In this document: positions 31,565-42,505 of the stretch, one piece after another
How positions within the stretch are numbered: position 1 is the first letter of the stretch
Layout: the number at the start of each line of letters is the position of its first letter
NCBI GenBank assembly: GCA_022925895.1
Contig: JAKSYS010000506.1
Location: forward strand, 1-47,041
DNA: 47,041 bases
Reading direction: 5' to 3'
From: Fragilaria crotonensis
Taxonomy: Eukaryota > Bacillariophyta > Fragilariophyceae > Fragilariales > Fragilariaceae
Translations under genes and position numbers: made by a program
The notes under the pieces: model-generated
Told to the model about the DNA's origin: nothing
What the model saw: the letters and a program-made list of their open reading frames with translations, nothing else
Database searches by the model: none

Positions 31565-34500
31565 TTTCCGATAAACCTGGCGCAGGAAACAGTATAAACT
31601 CTACGCGACTAGATTTTTGTTCTGCATGTGACGTCATATTTACAAGTAGTTGTCGTGTTAAAAGCGTGAGTTCCACCATGAGATTGCATGCCGCCGTTTG
31701 CCTTGTTCCCACTCCTTACAAAGTGCCTCACCCTGGCAATCCTCTCCAGAATACCCTCTAGAATTCAACAGAGTGATTGAGGCACTTTGCAATGGCCGAC
31801 AGTGGTCGAATAAACGCAATAATAGCAAGGGCTGTGACCGTTCTTTTGGATGACAGCCGATTTGGACCGAGATTGTCAAACTGTTGGCTCCCGGCCTCAA
31901 CGTGGGCAGAAGCTTTGGCCAAATCAGGGCACATTGATGCCTCCCTTGTTAGTACTGATGCTCGAAAATTTAACGTTGCCATGTCGAAGTCCAATTTATT
32001 TGGTGAATCGATGACACGTTTCGATGGCACCAATCAAACAGGAGTGTTCCGAGTGAAATATGCTCGGCAATATTTCTATTACTTTACTGAGAAAAATCGG
32101 CAAATTGAGTATCCATTTCCATTGAATAACACATGGAAGGATAGGGTCCTGCAAGCTGCGGCTAACGTGCTCGTAATTCCGTCAACTCGGGCAAGACCTG
32201 CAATATCCTCAACTGCTATTCTTCACGACAACGACAGTACTATCGAAGGCGATGAGTCACCAAACAAACGTCCAAGAATAGAAGAACGCACAACAACAAT
32301 GTCATATTGGCCTGATAGCCCAGAAGCCCGCCAAGTTTTCAGACCAAGAACTATGAGGACAATGAGGACTGCTGTTAGCAGTACTGGTCGTGATGAGGAT
32401 GGCAATACGATGACACTTTCTGGAGAAAGTGCGAAGGAAGCACTGGAGCGAAGGATCAAACTGCTACTGACGGTTCATGAGAAAGAAGATAGCTGGCGAA
32501 CTATAGTCATGGGAAGAGATGAAGAGAACTTTTGTACAAAGGCTGAGATATTTGAGATCCGACAGCGTGCTTTATTTCTCTGCTGTGCCTACCAATTGGC
32601 ACTCTCAAAAATGAACGATTGGACGTGGCATGACTGTTGCAGAGAGGCCTGCAATCGTTTAAATAGTCTAGGCCTTGTGCAGGCAACATTTTTCAAGACA
32701 ATCGCGAACTGGAACAAGGTTTTTAGGAAGTTCGAGTGCTTCCCACATCCCAACCCGTATGTACAATGTGGAAAGCGACCCTTGCCGCGACTCCTCGAAG
32801 TATTTCCAACTGCGAAGGACCAAATAATTGCATATGGAATCAAGAATCTAGCGACACTAACAATAGAAAGCGTCCACGATTTCATCCTTTCTTCTGTCAT
32901 TCCAAGGCTAACAGTACTGTGGGAGAAGGAGATGATGGTGCCAGCGGACGATTGCGACAATACATCCGAGCCAAGAAGTCGAGCGATTCATTCATTTCTT
33001 AAAACTCATCGGCTTGAATCAATGAGTTTGACTACCACTTGGCGATGGATGCGTTTGCTAGGATTCCAATACGACACGAGGAGGAAAAGTTTTTACGTTG
33101 ATGGTCACGAACGTGACGATGTTGTCGCGAGTCGTTCTACGTTTTGCAAGCGTTACCTAACAGAGTATGAACCATACTGTAATCGGTGGATTCGACTACC
33201 TTTGAGAGAGGCAACAACAATCAAGAATCTTAACGTTGCATTTGGCTATTCCTATTTTGACATTATTAGCAACGAGGAATGGATCGAGTTCCACGTCGAC
33301 TATTGGAAGAGTCGTATTATGGAGGAAAACGACCAAACAACAACCGCCAGCCATCAATGATATCCAGATTGAAGAAAAGAAAGCAACCACCAGCATTCGT
33401 GTATCAAGCGCAACGAGGCCGATCATGATCGTGGGGCAGGATGAGAGCGTCTTCGCGCAGTACCTTCTTGGAAGTAAGACTTGGGTAGGACCGAAAGGCC
33501 AACGCCCTCTCCTACCCAAATCGGAGGGCGATGGCTTTATGCTATCAGCCTTTGTGTCGAGAGAATTTGGATTCGGAAGAGACCTGTCGGCAGATGAGTT
33601 AGTAAAAATAAATGCAGCAAGGCGAGGAGGTGACAGGACTTACATTGATACTCAAGCTGCACTAGAAATTTTGAAGTCGACAAAGAAGCCCGTCTTGACG
33701 GAATCACCATTCGTAAAATACTTGTACATCGGAGCCAACAACGAGGGATATTGGAATAGCTACCATATGAGTCTACAGTTTGAGGACGTTGTCGATTGCC
33801 TGCAAGTCTTGTATCCTGAGTTCGATTTCGTGTTCCTGTTTGATCACAGTCAGGGACACGCTCGCAAAGACCTGGGGCACTTAATGCCTTTCAAATGTCG
33901 AAGACCTATGGTGGCGCGCAGGCAGTAATGAGAGACACGACAATAATGAGTAAAGACGGATACCTTGGGGAACACGTACCTCGATTGAATGTCGGTGACA
34001 CTCAGTCGTTCATTTTCCGCGCAGATGATTGTGGTCCATTTTATCTGTCACCAGAACAGAGAAAGAGCAACGACACGATCGACCAACTGGGAAATTCAAA
34101 CGTGTGGAGCGGTCAAAGAAGATGCTCATGAACGCCTTAAGTGATGCTGGAGTATCATTTCAGCAGCAACGGAGTTACACAAAGAAGGAGCTTCAAGATT
34201 TTGCAGGATCCGTGGCATTGATCTTTTCGAAGAAGAACAAATAATTGCGGGATGGCAGGGGCAACCGAAAGGCCTTCTGCAAGTCCTAAGGGAAAGAGGT
34301 CTTATTCCTGAACACTCGTTAGAAAAATATACACTTGATGGTCGAAAAGATCCAATCACAGGCGTTGTCGACTTACATTATTCGCTGAGAAATCTACTTG
34401 CCGAGTGCACCGATTTTAAGGAGGAAGAAACAGCACTACAATACTTGGGGACTCAACTTGGAGTTACAGTTCAGCTCACTCCAAAGTTTCACGCCGAGCT

Positions 34501-35066
34501 AGCGGGTGAGGGGATAGAGTACAGTTGGGCGCATGCAAAGGCATATTATCGTCGCGTTCCAGTCTCAAGAAAGCGAGGACGTGAAAACTTCAAAGATCTG
34601 GTAAAAGAATGCACCTCTCCTGCTAAGGTGTTAACAAAAGCCAGAATTGAGAAGTTTGCATCAAGAGCTCGCGCCTATATTTGCACTTACCATCATCTTG
34701 AGCAGGTGCAATCAGCACGAGCTGCCGCAGTTGCTGGTGTTGATCCAATCGCAGTTTTGCCAAAGAAGTGCTCCGTACACTGACATTGAGAGGGTCAGGA
34801 AGGCCTTCAAGTGTCACAGGTGTGCCCTTGACTTCGATAGTGGTTTCGTGAATTCGGAGCTCAAGGAAGAAGCAACAACAAGAGAGGAGGTGAATCAAGA
34901 CGATGATGATGAAGTGAATTCGGAGTAAGAATGAGTTTTATGATGAGCAGCGTGGAGGCAATCTGATTTCGGAAGGATCTTTCAGAATTTTACTTTAGGA
35001 AATTGTATGATGTGTAGAAATTGTACTAATCTGTACGCGAGGACGGTCAAGGGTGAAACCTGCTGT
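31553..35066 (+). mobile_element. TA-target DNA transposon B, 3.51 kb
   Basis: Same 12-base ends as A (CAGCAGGTTTCA at the left, its complement at 35055-35066), with TA at 31551-31552 and 35067-35068. Subterminal words are shared with A, for example ATCTTTCAGAATTTTAC before the 3' end. Its transposase gene is clearly related to that of A, so the two are members of one family that diverged before insertion. Confidence 0.85.
31792..34928 (+). pseudogene. Large DDE transposase of element B (many frameshifts)
   Basis: Starts MADSGRINAIIARAV at ATG 31792. The N-terminal region is intact to 33360, including FYVDGHERDDVV. A frameshift before ~33360 leads into the core: IVGQDESVF, then FLFDHSQGHARK. 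More shifts at ~33880, ~34070-34110, ~34205 and ~34760 break the rest, which still shows LTPKFHAELAGEGIEYSW and KCHRCALDFD. All three catalytic acidic positions remain visible but no single frame joins them. Lesions differ from those of A, so there is no shared recoding site. Dead as a source of transposase. Confidence 0.8.
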
Positions 35067-35068
35067 AC

Positions 35069-35182
35069 AGTTATGATTCAGCTGACCTTGGTTCTCTTGT
35101 GTACTGTAGTACTAGTACTAGTACCAGGTATTCCATAACTCTGGTTTGTGCGTTCGTCTACTAACGTTCTGGAGTACAAGTA
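35069..35182. other. Spacer between transposons B and D
   Basis: 114 bases without features apart from a GTACTAGTACTAGTACC stretch near 35107-35126. Confidence 0.4.
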
Positions 35183-36106
35183 CTCGCATAAACATAGTAT
35201 CTGGACGACCAAAATTACGAGAGTAGCTGGACGGATTTTGAAAACCACTCATTTCACCACATTCATGCACGAAGATTGTGCATTTCAGTAACTAGAGAAT
35301 TGTACTATACCCTCAAACATATGGGGTTACTGTAGCTTGTTTGTGGTGAGGTGGGACAGTTCAAAAGATGCGGCGAGTTAAAATTTTGGATTTTTTTGGG
35401 GAATGTAAAGTTTTGCTTCGTAATTTAATTGCACATTTTTGTATCATGTCAACAGATGCAAAGAACGACAGTAGTGCTTCTTTGACACTGTTAGTACTTG
35501 TTAGTATGCCGGTATTCTAATGTCCGGTCAAATTTGCAGTCACATAACTTACTTTTGCATTTCTGACGGCCACTGCAAAATCAACATGGTCAAAGTCAAT
35601 TTTGAACATTGAAGTGCGTCAACGTCGCAATATTTTAATCCTACGGCACTTTCCATATGTTTCATACAAAAAATTGCATGCTACTAATTTAATCGCATAC
35701 AAAGCAAGAGTTTCATTACGAACTTCGAAATTTTACTGCTGTCCATCTCAATGCCAATCCGAATGTATTTATTGCTGAATACATAAATTTCAAGATGGCA
35801 CAATTGTAGAATAGGCCCTTGTGATATATTTGTAACGTGAAAAAAAACTTGTTCCAACTTGACATTGTCAAAAGGGACTCAATTTGCCACACTAGTGACT
35901 GAAAGTCCAGGTACTATGTTAAAAAAAATCTCGAAAAATAAAATTAGACCACTCATAACTCCATCAATAGATATTGTATCACGGCTTTGAGTAGCTGAAA
36001 AGAAAGCCTTTCATGAGATCTACAATTTGGTGCCGTTAGAAGTTGTGTATGAAGTGTCCCTACACAACGAATAATTTTACTTGTCCAGGTACTATGTTTA
36101 TGCGAG
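35183..36106. mobile_element. Non-coding TIR element D (MITE-like), 0.92 kb
   Basis: Imperfect inverted repeats of about 37 bases at both ends, outermost CTCGCATAAACATAGTA, flanked by TA at 35181-35182 and 36107-36108. The interior is AT-rich with no coding frame. A third copy of the subterminal word CCAGGTACTATGTT lies inside at ~35909. Its ends differ from those of A, B and C, so its helper transposase is elsewhere. Confidence 0.65.
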
Positions 36107-36354
36107 TACTCCAGACTCCAGAGTACTCGGAGTACTCGGAGTGTACTCGTATGGTGTATGGTATTTTTTGCGGGTTATAGACGGGATTAGAGATTATGGC
36201 TGGGTGCAAGTTTTGTGAATTTAAGGTAGCCACCGTAGACACAGTATGCTATTTTTTTAATTCATGCCGACAGCCATTCTGTTTATCTCGTCGATCACCA
36301 CACTTCATTGTTGATGACCTTCACCAACACATATCTCACGTTCCGTTGCGTCTC

Positions 36355-36423
36355 CCGCGTGCACCGATAGCTCTATATCTTCGTAAAGAACACCATGAGC
36401 AGTTGCAGCATCGGTGCACGCGG
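36355..36423. repeat. Perfect 14-bp inverted repeat in the 5' part of element C
   Basis: CCGCGTGCACCGAT at 36355-36368 and its exact complement at 36410-36423, with a 41-base loop containing the first ATG. It could form a hairpin around the start, or be a transposase site. Confidence 0.6.
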
Positions 36424-39400
36424 CAAACATAATGCATCAACTTTTATCTTGACTTGCATGCGCAAGGTTTTCAGCGAGCACACTCTCCACAGGAGATGGT
36501 TACCAGCTGAACAGCTTCGAATGTATATGCACATGAAATATGAAATTGGCGAGGATATCAAGTTTACATTGAGTAAAATGATGAGAGCAATCGACAAGGT
36601 GCTTCCGCTGACGAGCTCGGTTCCAAATGTCGTCGAAATTCCAGGGGATCACAGCTTCAAGTTTTCCGACATACCTTCCAAAATCGGACAAGGAGATACT
36701 TTTTTGGGTGACGATAGATGTCGGAGAGGTTCCATCTTTCCCTTCGCAGCTAAATGCAACAGCATGGGAACAAGACTGTGTCTTGACTAGACTTTTAGCC
36801 GGTGGTCGCGAACAACCGTTGTGTATGACAAACTTGTGCGAGCCAGAACCAAAGCGACAGAAAGGCATGATGGAAGTGGAGTCTGACCCCGAATTGAGTG
36901 ACTCGAATACACTTCATCCCAGAGCGGCGTTTGCATTCTCAATAGAGAATCATGATTGGTGGGACTCGGGCGATGCACGTCGGCTCTTTGCACCAGTATC
37001 ACCGACCTCCACTTTACGCTACGATACTGATTGCCGTGTCAAGGACATTGTTCTGGAAAGGATTGAGCTACTGGAGTCGGTAAATCGAGCAGCAAGAAAC
37101 TGGAACCTCATCATCGACAAAAGTACGGGTAGTTCAAAAAGCCACTACTACTCGGAAGCTGATGTATTCTCCTTAAGGTATAGGAGCATGTACTTGGCTA
37201 TCGCATTGAAGCAATTTGTACTCAATGTCACTGGTGACATAAGCACCCAGTGGACATGGAAACGGTGCCTACAGTATGCAATTGAAGAAATGAATGATGT
37301 TGGGGTTGAGTTTTATTCTAGTTTTGCAACCCTGTCCCGCTGGCACAGGAAGCTTGCTCGTAACAGATACTATTTCTATAAAGCTCCAGAAGCAAAGAAT
37401 GTGTGTCCCCGTTTCTTTATTGACAATCCCGATGCGATGGAAGCATTCAAGAAGCACGGGGTTGAAAACATCAAGGACCTCAGGGTTGAGATGATGCTCG
37501 AGTATGTCCACTCGCAGTTGATTCCAAAGCTGATTGTGAGGAGGGACTGCGCTTTATTTGACGACAATGGTGATGATGTACAAGAAATTGCAGGACGACA
37601 AGAAGAAATAACTCCTACCACTAAAGACGAATTCTTACAATCCTACGGCCTCTCAACTTTAAGTATTACAACAATGGCAAGGTGGATGCATGCTTGCGGC
37701 TTCAGGTACAAGAAGCGCGAAGCATTACTTCGTGGACGGTCACGAGAGGCCAGAAACCATTGCGTACAGGCCAGTTTTACTAGAAAGTACCTTGATGACG
37801 AGGTACGAGCTCATCGTTGGCTCCAAATGACGTTGACCGAATCAAAGAGTTAGAATCAAATGGAAGCATTGCTCCTAATTGTGGTTACAACTATGTTGTC
37901 GATGGTGTTGACATGGTAGAATATCACATCGACACATCATACGCATTCGAAGAGCGACTTGGATTGCTCCCATTTGGAGGCAACCTCAGTGTTCGCAAGC
38001 CTACGGATTCTAAGACGGTAGTCTTTATCGGACAAGATGAAGCTATATTTAAACAATTTCTATTTCTTACTAAGATGTGGGTCGGCCCTAATGGTGGCGT
38101 CCTTTACTTCCAAAGGATGAAGGAAGTGGTACAATGATATCGGCATTCATATGCCGGGAGTATGGCCTCATCAGAGTGGTGCCACCAGAGACACTTGCAG
38201 AAGTAAATCGTCGACGAATTGGGCAAACATATGCTGATCCTGAGGCAGCGACTGAGATCCTTGGTAGTCCTGACAAGCGACCACTCATCAGACAAGTCTC
38301 CATTTCTCGTCCTTTTTGAGTACGGCGAGAATCGTGAAGGCTACTGGGCCTACAACAACATGGTCCTCCAGTTCGAGGATGCCGTCGACGTGCTCCAAGT
38401 CATGCACCCATCATACGATTTCGTCTTTTGTTCGACCATAGTGCCGGTCATGCGAAACAAAGACCGGATGGTCTAAATCAGTACAGGATGAATCGGTCCT
38501 TTGGAGGCAAGGCAGGTTCAATGCGTGACACTATCATTGCACAGGAGGAGGGTTACCTGGGAGCTTTTCCTCGAAGTTTACAGCCCGGAGATATCCAGTC
38601 TCTTGTATACAGCCAGTCCGACTCTGGTCCCTTCTGGATGTCAAGCACCCAAAAGAAAGCCGACACGACAAACAACTTGGAATTATGACAGATGTGCAGC
38701 TGAAGATACCGGAAATGATTGAGCAACTGAACGTAACTGCTGGTGTCTCTAATGCTTTGGGAAAAAGTATGAGACAGCTCAAAGACCTCTGTTTCCGACA
38801 CGGAATCCCGACGTTCAAGGCTGTGCTGAATTCTATCGAACGTAATCGATCGGGTTGGAGATCGAACTTAGAGGAAAGAATATCACTACGAAGGAAAGAA
38901 TAAAAGAGAGTTAGTTGAGTTATGTCAAAATAACAACATTGCGGTAACAAAGACAGTTGAAAAAATAAAGAAGGATGGGAGGGAAAAGCAAAAGGCTTAT
39001 TGCAAGTTCTCTGGGAACGAGGATTGATTGACGGTGCCAATGTAAAGCAGTACTCACTTACCGGGAGAAAAAATGACTTGGGGACGGTTGATGACAGCAC
39101 CAGCTTACGACAGATCATGGGCATGTGTCACGATTTCATGAATGAGGAGGGAATGTTGCAGCATATCGCAAAGACTCTCGGTGTCAAAGTTCTCTTGACA
39201 CCAAAATGTCATGCCGAACTTGCAGGCGTGGAGTATGTCTGGGCCTGCTCCAAAGGTGCATACAGGAACTTAAGCCTTCAAGCAAAGAAAGGTAAAGACA
39301 ATTTCAAAGCTAGCATTCGGTATTGCCTGTCGGAAGAGGTGATAACAAAAGTGAGAATCAGAAGATTTGCGAGACGAGCACGACAATATTTAATGGCATA

Positions 39401-39548
39401 TCATGCAATCGATACGTGCCAAGTTGATGATGAAACTCAACACGATTGCAAGACTCATGGTCCAGTGGCACTGACAAAGCTGATCGGTCAGTTTAAGACT
39501 CACCGTTGTGCCTTTGACTTTGACTTCAAGTATATCATGGAGGCATGA
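36395..39548 (+). pseudogene. Large DDE transposase of element C (many frameshifts)
   Basis: It begins in the frame of ATG 36395 or 36458 and crosses to the 36627 frame (QLNATAWEQDCV) near 36700. The block YFVDGHERPETI is visible only in an alternative frame at ~37725-37775. The DDE residues are IGQDEAIF (~38030), FDHSAGHAK (~38430) and CHAELAGVEYVW (~39210). The tail keeps RRARQYLMAYH and THRCAFDFD. At least seven frame changes make it inactive. Two SAP-like segments lie between the second and third catalytic residues (MRQLKDLCFRHGI and KRELVELCQNNNI), where A has one clear copy. Confidence 0.75.
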
Positions 39549-39757
39549 TGAGCAACAGCTGTGTTGATCTGTAATGATTTATGACATGCGAATGTAAAAT
39601 GTAAATTTCACTCATCGAAAGATATATATATTAAAATGCTTCATGTTTGTTTAGAACTATACTCCATGAGTACGCTTCAGTTAGTTGGGAACTAAATTTA
39701 TTTTGTACGAGCGCTACGGTGGCTACCCAAAATACTATTTATCTGCACCCAGCCATA

Positions 39758-40695
39758 GGCGGACACAAGAACCACGAACAAGCTGCTCAACAGAACTTTA
39801 CGCCCTCCAGAATTCTCGATTCCAGACGCTGTACGATTGTTCTGTATATATCCTACTATATTATAAATTAATTGTGTGCGTGTGTGCGTGTGTGCGTGTG
39901 TGCGTCTGTTACGGAGTATGACCACTCTGGGGTACTGGATCAAATGAATACTGTCTCATACTCGGAGTATATGTCATACATGCATACTGGAGTACTCCGT
40001 AAGCGATGTCGGTAAGATTTGCATATACGTAGTTGCGTCAGTGCGTGCGTCTGTTACGGAGTATGACCACTCTGGGGTACTGCACTACTTGCGTATAGTA
40101 CTGAACTGTACAAACAGTACACACAACCGTGCACAAACCATACCGTACACGTATTCCAAAAGTCCGACCAATTGGGAGGTACCCACTAGTTTTGTATATA
40201 TATATGTATAAAAAAGCTCACTGTAGGTCTAGTAAGTACTCTTTAATCTGTAAAATTAGTACAGTACCTGCTACAATTCAGCAGTATTGAATTGCGAGTA
40301 GAACGTAGGTCTCTATGATAGTATTGGGGAATAGACAAGGTCTGGGAATGAAAAGGAGCAAGCCTGCTTCTGGATGCTCGGACGCTGGGACTACACTGCA
40401 AATATGATGGCAAGAGTCGGAGAATGAAGGTAGGATGGTGCTGCGCTAGAGCCTACTGGCTACTGCTACGAAGAATGCACTTACATACTATTTGTTTTGT
40501 ATTTTGTACACGACTTACCACGCTCGTGTTGACGAGAAATCTTTCATGAAACCATCAGGCAACACGAATCAGGAATCAGGACTCTCGGCAGTCGGAACCA
40601 ATCTCGATCATGTGCTGTATTCGCGCAAAAAGGTTTCATTCATTTGATTCATTGTTATTGACCATAAATTGACCTTCTGGCAATAAAGTCAAGCC
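39758..40695. other. Repeat-rich spacer between element C and the ankyrin genes
   Basis: No gene. A TGTGCG microsatellite lies at ~39872-39905. A 37-bp direct repeat starting TGCGTCTGTTACGGAGTATG occurs at 39901-39937 and 40046-40082. Many short palindromes based on GAGTACTC and GTACT follow. Confidence 0.5.
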
Positions 40696-41111
40696 ATGAG
40701 ATTTTTCTTGTCGAAAACGAAGAAATCGTTGAGTGAGAATGATCAGAGTTTGATTAGAAATGCCTCTTATGGTGATCTCGAGGAGGTTCGTGACCTGTTA
40801 CGTGCAGGAGCCAATGTGAATGCTCAACGTGATGATGGTACAACGGCACTTTACATTGCGAGTCAAGTAGGCAGTGCAAATGTCGTCCGCGAGTTGCTCC
40901 AAAACGACAAGGTGGATGTGAACCTCCAACGTTCAGATGGTTCGACAGCCCTGTACATTGCGAGTAAAAGAACCATGAGGAGGTTGTCCGCTTGTTGCTC
41001 CAAAACAACAAGGTGGATGCGAATCTCAAATGTACCGATGGTTCAACAGCCCATCGAATGGCTTGTTCCAAGGGCCACATTGCTATTGCAAGTCTTTTGA
41101 GGTGCATTTAG
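40696..41111 (+). pseudogene. Short ankyrin-repeat protein, frameshifted
   Basis: ATG 40696 opens MRFFLSKTKKSLSEN and then ankyrin repeats (LEEVRDLLRAGANVNAQ, TTALYIASQVGSANVV, KVDVNLQRSDGSTALYIAS). Near 40965-40975 a two-base insertion (AAAAGAACC) shifts the frame. The next frame continues as EEVVRLLLQNNKVDANLK, GSTAHRMACSKGHIA and ends at TAG 41109-41111. Both frames end here within the same short span, so the original product was a four-repeat protein of about 138 residues. Confidence 0.65.
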
Positions 41112-41176
41112 AGTACCGTGGGCTCATCCAGCACTCTTTCAGTGATTATGCCATGATACCCGACGCATTTTGTTTG

Positions 41177-42250
41177 ATGGCGGGAATTCATGACTTGATT
41201 ACTCACGCTAAGAATGGCCGCCTTGACAACGTTCGTGACCTCTTGAAAACCGAAGCAAACGTGAATGCCGAAGATCTTAATGGCGACACCGCCCTGATTT
41301 GGGCCACCTTTAATGGCCATAAAGATGTGGCTCTTGAAATATTGAAACGAGACGACGTGGATCTGAATATCAAGAGTGTTGGTCGGACAGCCCTGATATG
41401 GGCATGCGAGAAGGGTCTTTCAGCTGTAGCGCTTGAGATCTTGAAACGAGACGATGCGGATGTTAACGCCAAGGATAGTGGCGGTCGAACAGCCCTTATC
41501 TGGGCTTGCAAAGAGGGGCTTTCAGATGTAGCTCGTGAGATCTTGAAACGAGACAATGCGGATGTGAATGCCAAAACTGAAGGAGGGACAGCCATTATCT
41601 GGGCTTGCAAGAAGGGCTTTACAGATGTAGCTTTTGACATCTTGAAACGCGACAATGTAGACGTGAATGCCATGGATAATGGTGGTCGGACAGCTCTTGC
41701 TTGGGCTTGCGTGAAGAGACTTTCAAATGTAGCACTTGAAATCCTGAAACAAGACAATGTGGATGTGAATGCCAAGGACAATGGTCGCCGGACAGCCCTT
41801 GTCTGGGCTTGCAAGATGGGCCTTACAGATATAGCTCTTGCTATCTTGAAACGAGACGATGTCGATGTGAATGCCAAGAACAGAATTGATATGACAGCCC
41901 TTTACATTGCAAGTCAAAATGGCCATGTGGATGTTGTCCGCGCAATTCTCAAGCACAGCAAGGTAAATGCAAATCTCCAAGGTACTGATGGTGCAACAGC
42001 ACTTGATGCTGGTCGTAAGTTGAACAAAGGTGATGCTGTGCGGCTTTTGCCGGAATACGTTGAACGTGAGAAAGCGATGAAAGAGCAGAAGCTTTTGGAG
42101 GATGCTGAACGTAAACAAGCTACGCAAGAGAGGCGCCGTCGACAAGAAATGTTGAATAGAATGCCAACAGGAAGCGGAGGTCATCATCGAGTGACACAGC
42201 ACGATTCCTGTTGTCGAAACCGTAGCAGCAACCTGAAGCCGAATGAGTAA
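41177..42250 (+). CDS. Ankyrin-repeat protein, intact
   Basis: A 357-residue frame from ATG 41177 (MAGIHDLITHAKNGRLDNV). The frame is open further upstream, but this ATG matches the family start just before the first repeat. About nine ankyrin repeats follow; repeats 2-7 are very alike (GRTALIWAC, ALEILKRDDVDVNAKD). The last part (LPEYVEREKAMKEQK) is homologous to the linker that precedes the kinase in copies 1 and 2, but here it runs into a short basic coiled-coil tail and stops. It thus looks like the family's N-terminal half without kinase. Ankyrin repeats bind proteins; the partner is unknown. Confidence 0.8.
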   Translation: MAGIHDLITHAKNGRLDNVRDLLKTEANVNAEDLNGDTALIWATFNGHKDVALEILKRDDVDLNIKSVGRTALIWACEKGLSAVALEILKRDDADVNAKDSGGRTALIWACKEGLSDVAREILKRDNADVNAKTEGGTAIIWACKKGFTDVAFDILKRDNVDVNAMDNGGRTALAWACVKRLSNVALEILKQDNVDVNAKDNGRRTALVWACKMGLTDIALAILKRDDVDVNAKNRIDMTALYIASQNGHVDVVRAILKHSKVNANLQGTDGATALDAGRKLNKGDAVRLLPEYVEREKAMKEQKLLEDAERKQATQERRRRQEMLNRMPTGSGGHHRVTQHDSCCRNRSSNLKPNE

Positions 42251-42505
42251 TCGCCAACGAGTAGGTCTTAAACATCACTGTGAATGACGGGGAACAATAT
42301 CTATTTGACCTGTCTTGACCTTGGCGATGGATGGGCTACTGTACCTCTGTATCTGCTCTATGTGACTCCCACAATTCTTCTAATTCAGCAGTTACGATTT
42401 AGCCACACTGGTAATCAAGTAATGGCAAACAGTTGTGCTGATCATTTCTGTACGGCAGAATGGTTCCAAACCGTGAGTAGGACTTATAGGAGTATGCCGC
42501 TATTA

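Larger units (their letters stand above)
36197..39755 (+). mobile_element. TA-target DNA transposon C, 3.56 kb, distinct ends
   Basis: 42-base inverted repeats (36197-36238 and 39714-39755): the outer 12 bases TGGCTGGGTGCA and the inner GTAGCCACCGTAG match, the middle differs. TA flanks at 36195-36196 and 39756-39757. It encodes a relative of the A/B transposase but has unrelated terminal sequence, so it is a separate family within the same group. Confidence 0.85.

Noticed and set aside
40696-42250. A single ankyrin gene with an intron joining the two ankyrin frames
   Set aside because: The first unit has its own stop in the restored frame at 41111, and the second has its own family-type start at 41177; no convincing splice pair joins them.
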